Below are positions 35,275 to 47,088 of a DNA stretch of 64,000 nucleotides, in pieces. The position numbers were made by a program, and so were the translations under genes. Each line of letters starts with the position of its first letter. The first letter of the stretch is position 1. The stretch is from Rhizophagus clarus (taxonomy: Eukaryota > Glomeromycota > Glomeromycetes > Glomerales > Glomeraceae): assembly GCA_015698045.1 (NCBI GenBank), contig BLAL01000065.1, positions 310,001 through 374,000 on the forward strand, in the 5' to 3' direction. The notes beneath the pieces were generated by a model, which ran no database searches, was not told the DNA's origin, and was given only the letters and a program-made list of their open reading frames with translations.

Positions 35275-37231
35275 TTATAACGTGTTCAGCTGCTTGATCT
35301 TCAAATCTTCCGAATGGAGTTGTATGTCTTTCACGGTAGTGAGAGGTCTAGTGAAAATTTTAAATAAATAAGATTAATTTACAAGAATAAATTATGAAGT
35401 TGTTGTCTTAGTCACTCACCTAACGCGGTCCATGGGATATTCCTTCTTTAATAAATTAGCCAAAACTCTAGCAGGTCCAATAACAATAAAAGTATTTATA
35501 CCTCTATCTTTACAGTACTTTATACTTTTTTGCCATTGTATAGTTGCAGTCACTTGTTTTTCTAACAATTGGGGTATCTCAGTACTAGATTTTATCTACG
35601 ATAACGTAAATTAATTAATATTATATATTCTGATAATTTCCTTTTTTATAATCCAAATATCAATTACCGGAGTAGCCGTTACATTTGTTATGACATCGAT
35701 AACTGGAGTGTTGAATTTTATATTTTTTAGTGACGCTCTCATCATATCGGCGGCTGGTTGCATCAATTTACAATGGAACGGCGCACTAAACAACGAAAAA
35801 AAATGATTATAAAAAGACATTTCGATAATTGCAAAATAAACCAATTTAAAAAATTAATGGTTAGTTCTTACGAAACTGGAAGATCCAAGGCTCTTGCCGC
35901 GAGATGATTAGATTGTAATACTCCTGATGCAAAATCGACAGCATTACTGGTTCCACTTATTACAGCCTATCAGGTAACAAATTCAATCAGGAATAAATTT
36001 ATTTAAAGAGAATTAATAAATTCAATTAACGTTAAAAGAAATATCCCCGACCTGAAATGACTATTTACGAATTATACACAATTAATATAATAATGTTTGA
36101 TTAAAATTTTTATGAATACTTTAAATTCAAATACTATGATTACGCTTACACTATTGATATTAGCCAATTCTACTAATTCACCCTCGGGCAAAGATGGACC
36201 TATTTCTCTTATTGAATCTTCTATTTCTGCTAAATTTTCTTCCCGTACAATCAATGCTGACATTGCTGTTTTTACTTTCAATTGCGAAACTGCTTTTGTC
36301 ATAGATTCTCCACGTAGTCTCTTTAATGGCAAATTAATGATTACTTTCAATTAAAATAATTTATGATGATGATAAAAAAAATTATGAACACGTACTACAA
36401 GCTTGATTGCATCAGGTAAAGATAATGCTTTTGTAGCAACTAGAGCTGTATACTCTCCTAATGAGTGACCGAGTGCAAAGGTGCAAGCAGATTCGATATC
36501 GAAACCATATTCACTCTAAAACGAACAAGTAAACTTCAATATCAGATATTCAATCAATTACATATATATGAATAATAAAAATTAATAAATTACTTCTAAT
36601 ACACGAAGAATTGCTACGGACGTTGCCAATATTGCAGGTTGCGTATTTTCTGTTTGTGTTAATTGATTCTAGTATAAAGGTAAAAATAAGAACATAGTTG
36701 GAATATTTCGTGCAAAAAGCATCGATCAAAAGATTATAATATAAAAAAGTACCTGCGTTCCGTTAAATACTAATCCTTTTAAATTAAAGCCTAATATTTC
36801 ATTGGCCTCATCAAAAACATGACGTGCCGAAGCAAAATTTTCATAAAGATCTTTTCCCATTCCAACATATTGTGCGCCTTGACCTATATTAAAGATCGAA
36901 CACAATTTTACTGTTATTTTACAATTTTACTAGATATTAAACAAATTTCCCATAAGGTTTGATCTTTTCGAAAAGACAATGGCCTCTTTACCATTGATTT
37001 TAGAACAAGATAAAATATCAGCAGGTAAATTGCTTACCTGGGAACACAATTGCACATTGCGATTTTACAATCCCTGTTGTATTCTAGGAGAAAATTGCAT
37101 TATTTAAAATGATATTATAATAGAATTCGGACTAATGAATATTAACTTACAGTATATGTTCGAACAGGAATTGAATTAAGCAACTTTCGACTATGAATAC
37201 GAAGAAAGTTTAATGAATTACAAACGAGCAT
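35275..37231 (-). CDS. MCT1: Mitochondrial malonyl-CoA:ACP transacylase
   Basis: Ten exons: 37231-37151, 37083-37038, 36883-36753, 36668-36594, 36515-36396, 36320-36150, 35966-35872, 35785-35668, 35595-35420, 35347-35275. All join in phase and encode 361 residues. The enzyme moves malonyl from CoA to the acyl carrier protein in mitochondrial type II fatty-acid synthesis. Visible family motifs: FPGQGAQYVGMGKDLY (oxyanion region), GHSLGEYTALVA (nucleophilic Ser), RLRGESM (the Arg that binds the malonyl carboxylate) and VSAPFHCKLMQP (catalytic His). The N-terminus (MLVCNSLNFLRIHSRKLLNS) is basic with no acidic residue, like a mitochondrial presequence. The splice between exons 6 and 7 gives NINS-AVISG, one or two residues shorter than many relatives, so a micro-exon might be missed there. 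Confidence 0.88.
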
Positions 37232-38599
37232 TTCAAATAAAATTGTTGATATAGCAATCAAAATACAAAGAATACACTTATTATATTAATTAAATTAACG
37301 TCTACAAGTAATTTATTCAATTCGCGGCGCAAAATTTTGTAATTGTAACAATTTGAAATAGTTGTATTTATTTATTTATAAAAAAAATTAGATTAAATGA
37401 TATCGTCATACATGTTTTTGCTTACTAAAATAATCTTTTTGGATGATCTAAATCTGAATGTGCGTCATAGCTAAATAGTCTATGAATTGATCATTAATAA
37501 TACAGAAAACATAGTTATCTAATACCTAATAATATTTTTATAATCAAAGTTTTACACACATCTTTTTCGAGACGTGCCAAGTAAGATCCTGTGTATGATA
37601 ATATATAACATTTTATATTTGCATAACTTACTTCTATTATTGTTAATAAAAGCTTTTTTAATTAGACGATTGAATTGATTTTTTTTTTTTCAGCTAAAAT
37701 TAACACCCATGTTATTGTTAACCGGGTATACAGTATATAGTTATGTTGACCTTAATCATTATTTCATTCAGTTTATTTAATGCAAAATTAACAAATTATT
37801 ATTTTTAATACATTATATTTAGCAATCATTCTGTTTTTAATTAATTTCATCAGCTTTCTTATAAATAATATTATCATCATTCATTTATTCAGGCCTCTTA
37901 ATTGAAATTCAGACAATTTAAACTCTGCTCCTAGATGCTCTTTTTCCATATTTCTGCTTATTCTCCAGTACGTTGGTAATGCTGTGAGATTTTAATGTTT
38001 TAGAATATTTTCCATTTCTTCTAGATTAACGTATGCATCTTCCTCTCATCTATTCTCCCATTCCATGTCTCTTCCATCTTGGTCGCTCCTTTCATCTCAT
38101 CTGATATATACAGTATATATAATATATCCTTATCATTTATGTACAAATAAAAGAAAATTGACTCCTATTCAAAGAGTAGTCTAATAAGAAAAGAATGAAC
38201 GTTAGTTAACTTTTTGTTAAAGCAAAAAATAAACATTCTAAAAACCTGAAGAAAAACTTACAGTGAAATCTATTCCAAAGTGCCATCTATCGAAAGTCAT
38301 CTAAAACCTACAAATAAAAAATCTAAAGTTAATAAAGTTCAGTTAAAAATAATTTGAAAAACAAAAACTAAAAGAAAAACGAAACTTCCTACCAAAAAGT
38401 CATCAAAGAATCTAAAAAAAAATTCCCACCAAAAATCTCAGATGATCAAACCCAGGATAGTTTATAAACTAATAATACCTTACTCTGAAACGACGTCACA
38501 AGTATTGCATAGCCGGTTGAATTCTGTAATTATTGAAAGGTACTAAAATCCATATTCACGAAGTTTCAAAAGGCGTCTGAAAAAGTGGGTTCCCACAAA
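37232..38599. other. Intergenic
   Basis: No gene recognised. AT-rich with a TATA-rich patch near 38105-38125. Confidence 0.45.
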
Positions 38600-38930
38600 A
38601 AAAAATAGATGCCTACCTACGTTTCAAATAAAAAATTCATATCTCTACTTCTTTAAGCAGCTTCCAAGGCTATTTCAAGTGTCTGGAAAGTTCCTACAAA
38701 AAAAGGAAATGGAACGTTAGTATCATTATTTAGTGTTCAAAATCGTTTCCCGCTCTTCAAGTCACCTTCTAAAGTCCATTTCCAAAGTCTCCTACAAAAA
38801 AAAAAAAGAAATGGAACGTTGGTAACGTTTACTAACATTTCAAATAAGAAGAATACACTTCTCTTACCTTCCGAGGGTCGTTTCCAAGTACCTGGAAGGT
38901 TCCTAAAAAAAAAAGAAATTGGAGGTTTTT
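38600..38930. repeat. Diverged tandem repeat, about 100-bp period
   Basis: Three spaced copies of a CCTACAAAAAAA(A)GAAATGG-like word occur at about 38693, 38792 and 38901. Each follows a TTCCAAG/TTCCAAA + TCTGGAA-like segment, and the first two are followed by AACGTT. They look like worn units of one repeat. Confidence 0.45.
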
Positions 38931-39039
38931 TTCTCCATTCACTTTGGGTTCGTGTCTATGGCGTTCTACGTTTAATTTTTTTTTTTTTTGAAAATTATAA
39001 AACGCACCAGTTTATATGTTACATTGATCACTGATCAGT

Positions 39040-40080
39040 TTATTCCTTTCTTTTTTTTGCTTCTACTTTCATTCTACTTTTATTAACTCGTTCTTTTTTT
39101 TAGACGCGGTTGTTTTTAGTTTCCATTTCGGCAATTCAAGGCGAGTCACTTTTTTCATTCTGTTTTTCTTTCGTTCTTTTCCTTGTTCTTTTATTAACCT
39201 TTTATTTCTCTTTTAGGCGTGTACGGTGTATCATTTCTGTGAAATTCAAGGTAAGCTCTTTCTTCTCTTTATTGTTTTGCTTTTTTTCACTTTTTAAAAT
39301 AGTATTATTAACCGTTTTCTTTCCTTTTTCTATAGGTGGGCGTTTTGACTTTCGTTTACTTCGTTATTTTTCATTTTTATTCACTTCCCTTTTGTTCATT
39401 TTCGCTACTCTTTAATTTTTTCCATTTATGGCTTATTTTCTTTCATCTTTTTCGTTATTTTTCATTCCTCTTCATTTCTTTCGTTATTTTTCTATTCCAT
39501 TTCACTTCCTTTCAATTATTTTTATTCCCTCTTCATTTCTTTCGTTGTTTTTCTATTCCACTTCACTTCCTTTCATTATTTTTATTCCCTCTTCATTCTC
39601 TTTGATTCACTTTCATCATTTTTTTTATTCCTCCTTCGATCCCTTTGGTTCCCTTTCATTATTTTTATTCCCCTTCGTTCCCTTTAATTCATTTTCATTA
39701 TTTTTATTCCCTCTTCGTTTCCTTTGATACCTTTCATCTTTTTTTGATGCCCTTCAATTCTTTTGATTCCCTTTCGTTATTTTTATTTCCCTTTTCGTCA
39801 TTGTTATTTCCCCTTTGATTTCCTTTCATCATCTCTTAATCTCCCTTTCTTTTTTTTCGTTGATTTTATTCCTATTCTTTTTTTTGTTCCTTTTCAATAC
39901 CACTTTGTTTTTTTTCACTCCCTTTAATTCCCTTTCATGTTTCTTTCATACTCCTTCATTTTCTTTTTATTTATCTTCATTTCCTTTCATCCCTTTCATT
40001 TACCCTTTCCATTATTTTCCTTTGGTCTTTTCCATTGTCTTTTCGTACTGTATTTTTTCATTTTTTCATGTATTGTAATG
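39040..40080 (+). repeat. One-kilobase polypyrimidine (CT-rich) tract
   Basis: The plus strand is almost all T and C, with recurring words such as TTCCCTTTCATTATTTTTAT and CTTCATTTCTTTCGTTATTT. Purines are rare and regularly spaced. The long frames inside it encode only Phe/Leu/Ser and are not genes. The tract begins just after the diverged repeat and ends abruptly near 40080. Confidence 0.75.
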
Positions 40081-40600
40081 TATTTGCATTACAGCAGCCT
40101 GACATTAATGTTACAGCATAGTTATAAAATTTTTTATAAAATCATGTATTGATTAAAAAGTTGGCCAATAAAAAATTTTTATAAATTATGTAATTGTAAT
40201 GTAGTACCATCTTCCCAGTATTACCAGTTACCGCCATCACTTTTAACTACCCAATAGCATTATTAATATATGATCAAAGAAATTTGGTATAATAGTTAAT
40301 GTATGACAAATAGGATTTTACTTGTTTAAAAAAAACTTTTTTCAAATAGTAAATAGTAAAATGTAAAGGATGAGATACTAGTGATAAAAAAACCAGAAAA
40401 ATTTTTCTGGATATTTTTAAATTTTTTTCATTCATGTAATTTTGTGTTATATAAACTTTATTATTGATTTTTAAAAAAAGTAATTAAAATTACAAAAAAT
40501 ATGATTATAAATAACCAATTTTTAAAATTGGACTTTTCATTTAAAAGCTAATTTTTTATATAAATAAAAATTATTAGTTATATATAAAAATAATTATTTA

Positions 40601-41220
40601 AGGGTAGAGGGATCGACATGGCTGATCATATGGCTAAAAAAAAAAATATTTTTTTTTTACTTCGCTACAAGGAAAACTCACTCAATATTTTATGAAAAAC
40701 TGTTTAAAAGTATTTTTTAGAAAGCTAGAGTTTCTGTCTTTCAAATAAACTTTAGTAAAGTATAATACAAATAAGGTTTATAACGAAATATTACACTATG
40801 AAGTCGTCATTAAGTTGCGAATCTCCTATGGTAAGTTGCGAATCACCTAGAGAACATATCTTCAAATTAACTTTAAACTTATGAAACCTTACAAGTTAAT
40901 AGTATAATAAAAAAGAATATTTATGTCAAAAAATCATTGTGCATTTACTTATTCAAATAAAATTTTTTATTAATACCATTTTATTTTTTTATTATTAGTC
41001 ATATTTGATTTTAAAAGTTTAAATACATTCAAAAAGACTAATAGCAAATGGTTAAACACTTTAATAAATAAATGAAGCGCATGTTTATACTCTTTTTAAA
41101 TATGTATTTAACAAAATTCATATGGTAGTTTGCGAGAAATCATAAATTTTGCTCGTTTTGGGTCACGTGATAATCTACATTTTTTAGTCTATATGTTGTG
41201 GCGTAGATACACTTTACCCT
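40601..41220. mobile_element. MITE, AGGGTAGAG family, copy 1
   Basis: About 620 bases starting AGGGTAGAGGGATCGACATG and ending in CTTTACCCT, the reverse complement of the start with one mismatch. TA flanks both ends, so a TA target duplication is the simplest reading. It carries a pair of AAGTTGCGAATC words around 40815-40845 and a GGTCACGTGA palindrome near 41161. It has no coding capacity. Confidence 0.75.
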
Positions 41221-41257
41221 TATTTAAGGGTAGAGGGATCGACATGGCTGATTATAT

Positions 41258-41691
41258 TGTTACATAAGATTTTATAAATTAGATTATTCTAGTATAATCT
41301 ATATGAATGAAAAAAGTTAGGAAATTTATAGGGTAATCTAGAAAATTGTAGTACCCGGAATTAAGATTTAAGACAAATCTAGAAAGTAATAGATTTAGAA
41401 TAAGATAGAAAGATTAAAGATTATAAAAGGAAGAGAATTTGGATTAAGTGAAAAAAGAAGTTTATGCGTTAAACTTAAATTACAGTTAACTGTCACTTGT
41501 ATTTATTAATAAAGACAATTAGGTTATATGCGTTACAACTGAAAACTTTATTAATAATTCGATCATAAATTATAAACGATAATAAAAGTATTAGCCTTCA
41601 GACTATAAATAAACTTGCTCTCTAAAGTTAAACTCGTTCGTTATTTCAGATCACGTGTAACTTTTCAGTCGGTTGCATTCGCTGGGTAACA
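41258..41691 (+). repeat. 5' LTR
   Basis: 434 bases, TGTTACATAAG...GGGTAACA. It contains a segment of about 33 bases (around 41486-41520, with ATTAATAAAG) that the 3' LTR lacks. Confidence 0.92.
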
Positions 41692-41694
41692 ATT

Positions 41695-41708
41695 TGGTGC
41701 GAGTTGGG
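41695..41708 (+). promoter_or_regulatory. Primer-binding site of the Gypsy element
   Basis: TGGTGCGAGTTGGG starts 3 bases after the 5' LTR. The leading TGG would pair with a tRNA CCA end. The tRNA species was not determined. Confidence 0.65.
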
Positions 41709-41916
41709 TGGACTATAACATTCAACCGCACAGTAATAAATTGTTCCTATATATATATATATCCAAACTTTTCCCTGATTGTTATAATCTATTACACCCC
41801 TAAATAACGAGCAAGACATCTTACTATTAATCCTTAGAGTTACCACTTGACTAAAATAAAAATAAATAAATAAAGATTCGAGTGATCTTACTGATAGTGT
41901 TATTCGATATTATCCA

Positions 41917-44520
41917 ATGGCCTCACCCCAGAATTCAGATAAGAAGGTTCCTGCAAAAAGGCCTGATGGGACCACTTCTTTTATCACCAACCAGACCAAA
42001 GGAAAGAGTCCAGATACTGCTGATGCAAATATCGTTCCTAACTTGACTCTGAGAACTCTTAATGCGAATAAAAGGTATATCGACCAGGTTAAGAGTCATC
42101 ATCAGCAGCACCAACAACATAACATTAACCAGACCGCCTTACCAGAGGAAATAATCAAACAATACCCTGATCCTACTTGTAGGGTATGCTATCCAGAACC
42201 TAAAAAGAACATGTTATCGGTCGAATTTTGTAACTTTTGGTTTGACTGGTTTCGATCTCTATACAGCATCAGTCACTATAATGGTCACACAGTGTATCTC
42301 TTTGATGAAGCAGTAAAAGAGAAAGATCAAGATAAAAAAATAAATCTGTTGCAACATATGGTTTTTACCATTCGATATAAAAACATGCCAGCTGAAGGTT
42401 TAGAGAACGTTGTGGCTGACATTGCTCAAACATGAGACACGACCGCAGGATTTGTTCGTATGGAAAGATTAATCAAACAACCTAGTAATCCGAATAATGA
42501 TGATGGTGATCAGAAGGATGATGACGATGAGAAGGTAGTTAGTCGCCATGGTCAGAGCGGAATAAATGAGGATGATGATGACTCTGATGATTATGTACTA
42601 AGGATACCTGATAGTTCTGAACCAACTCAAGAAATTCCAAAATTAACTGAACCGGAGCAGAAAAGACTTGACCAGAACTTACAACATTTCAAGTTGACCA
42701 CGCTAGAAAGTAGTATAAACGATGCCCTCAGAAACATCGTTAAAACTGAACTATTAGAGATAAAATCAGCCCCTAATTCGCCTATTCTGAAATCATCCTT
42801 TAACAACACCTACATTCCAGTAACAAACGTAAATACGCATGCAATTATCATACCGGAATATTCTGTCGGAACGTTTTCTTGGAAAGATAAAACAACGAAT
42901 GTTGGTATCAGACATGCGAATGCTCAATACGTTAACCAAATAGGCGCCCTTTTTAATAACGAAATAAATGAATTAGAGGATAATAAAATCGAAGGAGAAT
43001 ACAACTTGATTATTAATGACACCTCATTCGAACAAATAGAAGAAGGAGATTCCGGACTGATAAATTTTAACAACACTCTTCCTTCGTATATGACGACCAT
43101 TACCAATCTGAGCATATCTACGGCAAAAACCGTCAGACTGGATGTCACGATCAGGAATCCGACTATTGGCAATATAAATTTAGGAGGTAGTAGTTCGGGT
43201 TCTAGTAAAGTACAAGGAACTACTCAAGTAAAATTCAAATCACTGGTTAAAAAAAGTATACCAACCGGTAATTTCAGCGCAACACAGCCATTTTTAGGTA
43301 TAAATCTGGCTCTTACTACCAATCCGAATATTGTAGCAGTTCCTTTAAGTGGTGGTAATCTCCATAACATCACTACTTCGAATGTATCCTCGCAAAATAC
43401 ACAGCCCGCTTATCCTATTATTCAACCGGCACCTACGGATAATGCGGATTTGCTTACTCAATTGCTACAAGGATTTAATCAAATCCTCTCTGCCAACCAA
43501 CACCACTCGTCACCTACCTCAAATATTCGAAAGAAATCTAGGTTGGTGGATTTTCCTGAGTTCAAAGGAGGGAACCAAGACCCTATAGAATGGTTGGAAG
43601 TATTTGATAGGGCATGTAAGGCGAATTGTGTCAGTATGGATAGACGAATAGATGTGGTGCCCTCCTATTTGAAAGGAACAGCTTTGACATGATTCAATAC
43701 TGTGGGAGCTCGCGAATGGGAAAATTCTCTAAATAGGAATCAATCTTTTACACACCTCTTTGAAGCACAATTTTGTAACCCATTCAAAATGTCTCAGTGG
43801 AAGCACCAACTCAGGAATAGGAAGCAGAGAGCTGGAGAAACTATAGATGAGTATACTTCAGCTATGGAAGAACTATGGAAACGAATAGATCCAAAGAGAA
43901 AAAGAACAGAGTTGGACCAAATATCAGAATATGTAGAAGGGCTAAGACCTGAGTTTATAGTGCCTGTGCAATCCGCAATGCCACAAACTGTAAAAGAAGC
44001 CATTAACAAAGCCAAGGCTACTGAAACTGCCTTTTCAATGGGGACAGATTTATCCGCATATTCCTTAACCCCTGGATACCTCCCTAATCTGTATGGTGCC
44101 GCTATACCAGCTCAAGTGGCGCATGCGGCTTTTGTTTCACAAAATTTGTCTACTCCTAGTGTTGTGACTGATAGTATAGAAGAAATTATTGAAAGAAAGT
44201 TGAAAGAACAAATAGAAAGAGTGCTAAATAGAAATAATTATAATAATAGTTATAACAACAGTAGTAACAATAACATAAGGCGAAATAATAGGGATAAGGA
44301 GTGTTACAACTGTAATAAAAAGGGGCACATTGCTCGAGAGTGTTGAAATAAAAATAAAGATCAATCAAACAGGCCGAATAATAGAGGAAATAACCGAAAT
44401 AACAACAACAATAGTAATGTTAACCATTATAATTACCAATCCAACAGTCGGCAAGGTAACAATCAGCTGAACCAAGCAAGAGGAGATTACAACAATAGTT
44501 CGGCCCAATCGTTAAACTAA
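41917..44520 (+). pseudogene. gag: Gag polyprotein of the Gypsy element, three in-frame TGA codons
   Basis: One continuous frame from Met at 41917 to TAA at 44518-44520, about 867 codons, broken only by TGA at 42433, 43690 and 44344. The first part is a polar N-terminal region. An acidic stretch lies after 42480 (DDGDQKDDDDEK). The retrotransposon gag capsid-type domain spans about 43540-44040 (PEFKGGNQDPIEWLEVFDRA ... GETIDEYTSAMEELWKRI). A CCHC zinc knuckle (CYNCNKKGHIAREC) at 44300-44343 binds RNA. An Asn-rich tail follows. All three TGAs sit where Trp fits (AQT-x-DTT, GTALT-x-FNT, REC-x-NKN). There are no frameshifts within gag. Gag would package the element's RNA into virus-like particles. 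Confidence 0.85.
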
Positions 44521-47087
44521 AGAGTGTACCTCCTGAGGGTGAGAGTACACCTATTAAAAATCCCTCTTTGATAAAAGAAAAAGACCGGAATTCTTTTATC
44601 AGTTACAATATTTCCAATCTTAATGATAATAATTATAATAATGATAAATTAATTAATGATGAAAGTTTTGATCAAGATTACAATAAAAATCTGAAAGTTA
44701 CTAATGCAAATAAGCTTGAACAACGTGCTACTATAAAAATAATGGAAGCTTCGAATAACCCAATCACCAAAGGAGAAATAGATGACTGGAACAAATTCTT
44801 AGAGGAAATTGCCACTACCCAGAATTCAGAAAATGAAAAACAACTAAATAGCCGAATAGATTATAATACGAAGGATGTAAAAGATGCTTTATTTGGTGAA
44901 GCTGTAGTATTTGGAGAATGAATAAATGTGATTATTGATTCTGGATCAAAGGGGAGTGTTATTTCAAAGCAGTTTTTAGACCGTAAACAACAGGATATTG
45001 ATAGCTCAGCACATTTCAGATTAATTGATATACAAGAAAATCGTACTTGCCCATTAGGAATAAAGCACAACGTGCAAGTAAATATTGAAGGATATGATGT
45101 TGGAATAGATATGGTTGTAACTGAATCCAAGGATTATAATATTGTTTTAGGTAATGATTGGATTAGTAAAGTCCGTGCTACCTTGGATTATAATAATGGA
45201 CTTTTAACTATACTTACACCACATGGAACAGTTACTACAGCCGTAACATGTTGGGATAACATTAAAAATCCGTTACAATTTCATCCAATCTCACAAGTAT
45301 CAATTGAGAATCCCAGTGAATTAGAGTTAGAAGGGGAAAATGAAAATGTGGAATCGCAAACTTTCTTTTTTAATGTACAATAAACCTCGAATATTACTCA
45401 AATAGAAGGAGATGTATATCCAAATGAATGTTTACAATATTGGATAAAGAAGTTCAGAAGTAATGATCAAAAACAGTGGAAAGGGCCAGGAAAGTGTTGG
45501 TGTGAAAAGAAATTAAAAGAACAACAACAATGTAAAGTCTGTTACAAACGATGGGAGAATTGCGCCTTGTACTCCATGATCAGTCCTACAGATGATCCCT
45601 TCTATAAAGTGCAACTTGAACAAGATGATGTGTTACTATATATAACATCGGAGAAATCAATTGCTATCGGAGAAATTAATAATACACAAAAGGAGAAATT
45701 GACAACCTTACTACAGAAATATGCACATCTTTTTGCCACTAAAAAGGAAGAGTTGGGTCGTACTAATATTGTAAAACATTCTATTTATACTGAAAATATT
45801 CCTCCCATACGTCAAAAATTTTATAGGACTTCCCAAAAAGAGCAGGAGCATATTGATAAGAAAATTAAGGAAATGTTGTATTATAATATTATTAGGCCAT
45901 CTACAAGCGAATGGGCATCCCCTGTTATTTTAGTACCCAAGAAAAATGGAAAGTTACGATTTTGTGTAGATTATCGCCAATTAAATAAAGTTACTAAAAA
46001 AGATAATTATCCTCTTCCGCGAACAGACGAAATTTTTGACTCACTAGGAAAGGCCCAATGGTTTACTTCATTAGATCTGGCCTCAGGATACTGGCAGGTA
46101 GAAATGAAGGAAGAAGATAAATCAAAAACAGCTTTCATAACAAGAAATGGAATGTATGAATTCAATGTAATACCATTCTGCTTATGCAATGCTCCAGGAA
46201 CTTTTCAAAGATGCATGGATAATATATTAAAAGATATGTTATGGAAAAATACAATGGTTTATTTAGACGATGTTAATATCTATTCCAAAACATTTGAAGA
46301 ACATTTACAACATTTGGAAGAAGTACTAAAAAGAGTGGAAAAAGCAGGATTAAAAATTAATTCAGAAAAATGTCATTTTTGTACCCAATCTCTTCAATTT
46401 TTAGGTCATATAGTAACTAATAAAGGAATTTTGCCTGATCCAAGTAAAGTAGATGCTATTAAAAATTACCCTGTTCCCAAAAATCTTACACAATTACGTG
46501 CTTTTTTAGGCTTAGCATCATATTATCGTCGCTTTATAAAGGATTTTTCAAAAATTTCAACACCTTTATACATGTTATTAAAGAAAGATATTCCTTATGA
46601 ATGGAATCAGGATCGCCATCAAGTTTTTCAGTTTCTTAAAGAAAAACTTATTACTGCACCTTTATTGGCATATCCAGATTTTACCAAATCATTTTTATTG
46701 TTTACAGATGCTTCAATTACTGCGCTGGGAGCAGTATTGGAACAAGAATAGGAGGATGGATTAAGACATCCAATTGCTTATGCTAGTAGATCGACTAGTG
46801 AATCTGAACGAAACTATTCTTCCACAGAATTAGAATGTGCCGCTGTTATATGGGCTGTTAATTATTTTAGACCTTATTTGTATGGTAAGAAATTCACAAT
46901 CTTCACTGATCATTCTGCACTGCAATGGCTATTAAAATTAAAGACTATTAAAAATGGTCTTACTGGACGATTAGCCAGATGGCAATTAATTCTTCAACCT
47001 TATGATTATGATATCAAGTATAGAAAAGGTACTGTAAATCATAACGCAGATGCTCTTTCCCGAATTATTTTAACTAATAATTGTTAA
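44499..47087 (+). pseudogene. pol: Pol: protease, reverse transcriptase and RNase H
   Basis: The frame is -1 relative to gag and entered by slippage at 44511-44517. The aspartic protease has the IIDSGSKGSVIS active-site motif (about 44931) and a downstream VLGNDW. Reverse transcriptase covers about 45800-46450, with VILVPKKNGKLRFCVDYRQL, FTSLDLASGYWQVEM, NAPGTFQRCMD and the catalytic MVYLDDVNIYS. RNase H covers about 46690-47080, with FTDAS, STELECAAV, FTDHSALQW and NADALSR supplying its acidic residues. In-frame stops occur at 44919 (TGA, after GE, Trp expected), 45381 (TAA) and 46749 (TAG, after LEQE). The frame ends with TAA at 47085. Otherwise the domains are intact and close to Gypsy consensus. 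Confidence 0.9.
44511..44550 (+). promoter_or_regulatory. Programmed -1 ribosomal frameshift signal at the gag-pol junction
   Basis: The heptamer G-TTA-AAC (44511-44517) is read in the gag frame just before the gag stop TAA (44518-44520). A 6-base spacer (TAAAGA) follows, then a hairpin: arm 44524-44532 (GTGTACCTC) pairs with 44541-44550 (GAGAGTACAC) in nine base pairs with one bulged A and an 8-base loop. Slipping by -1 reads GTT-AAA-CTA into the pol frame, which is open from 44499. Slippery site, spacer length and stem match known -1 signals, and GUUAAAC is an established slippery sequence. Activity is inferred. Confidence 0.75.
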
Positions 47088-47088
47088 T

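Noticed and set aside
39110-40152. Several overlapping Phe/Leu/Ser-rich frames
   Set aside because: They are a by-product of the polypyrimidine tract, which has few purines and hence few stop codons.
40598-41227. piggyBac origin (TTAA duplication) for the AGGGTAGAG MITE
   Set aside because: TTAA is intact at only three of the four ends, whereas TA is intact at all, so a TA-duplicating family fits better.
41646-41846. Minus-strand frame across the LTR end and leader
   Set aside because: It overlaps the primer-binding site and LTR and has no homology that I recognise.
42433-44921. UGA reassigned to Trp in the whole genome
   Set aside because: Apparent host genes such as the C2H2 and IQ genes end in TGA and use TGG for Trp, so only an element-specific explanation remains open.
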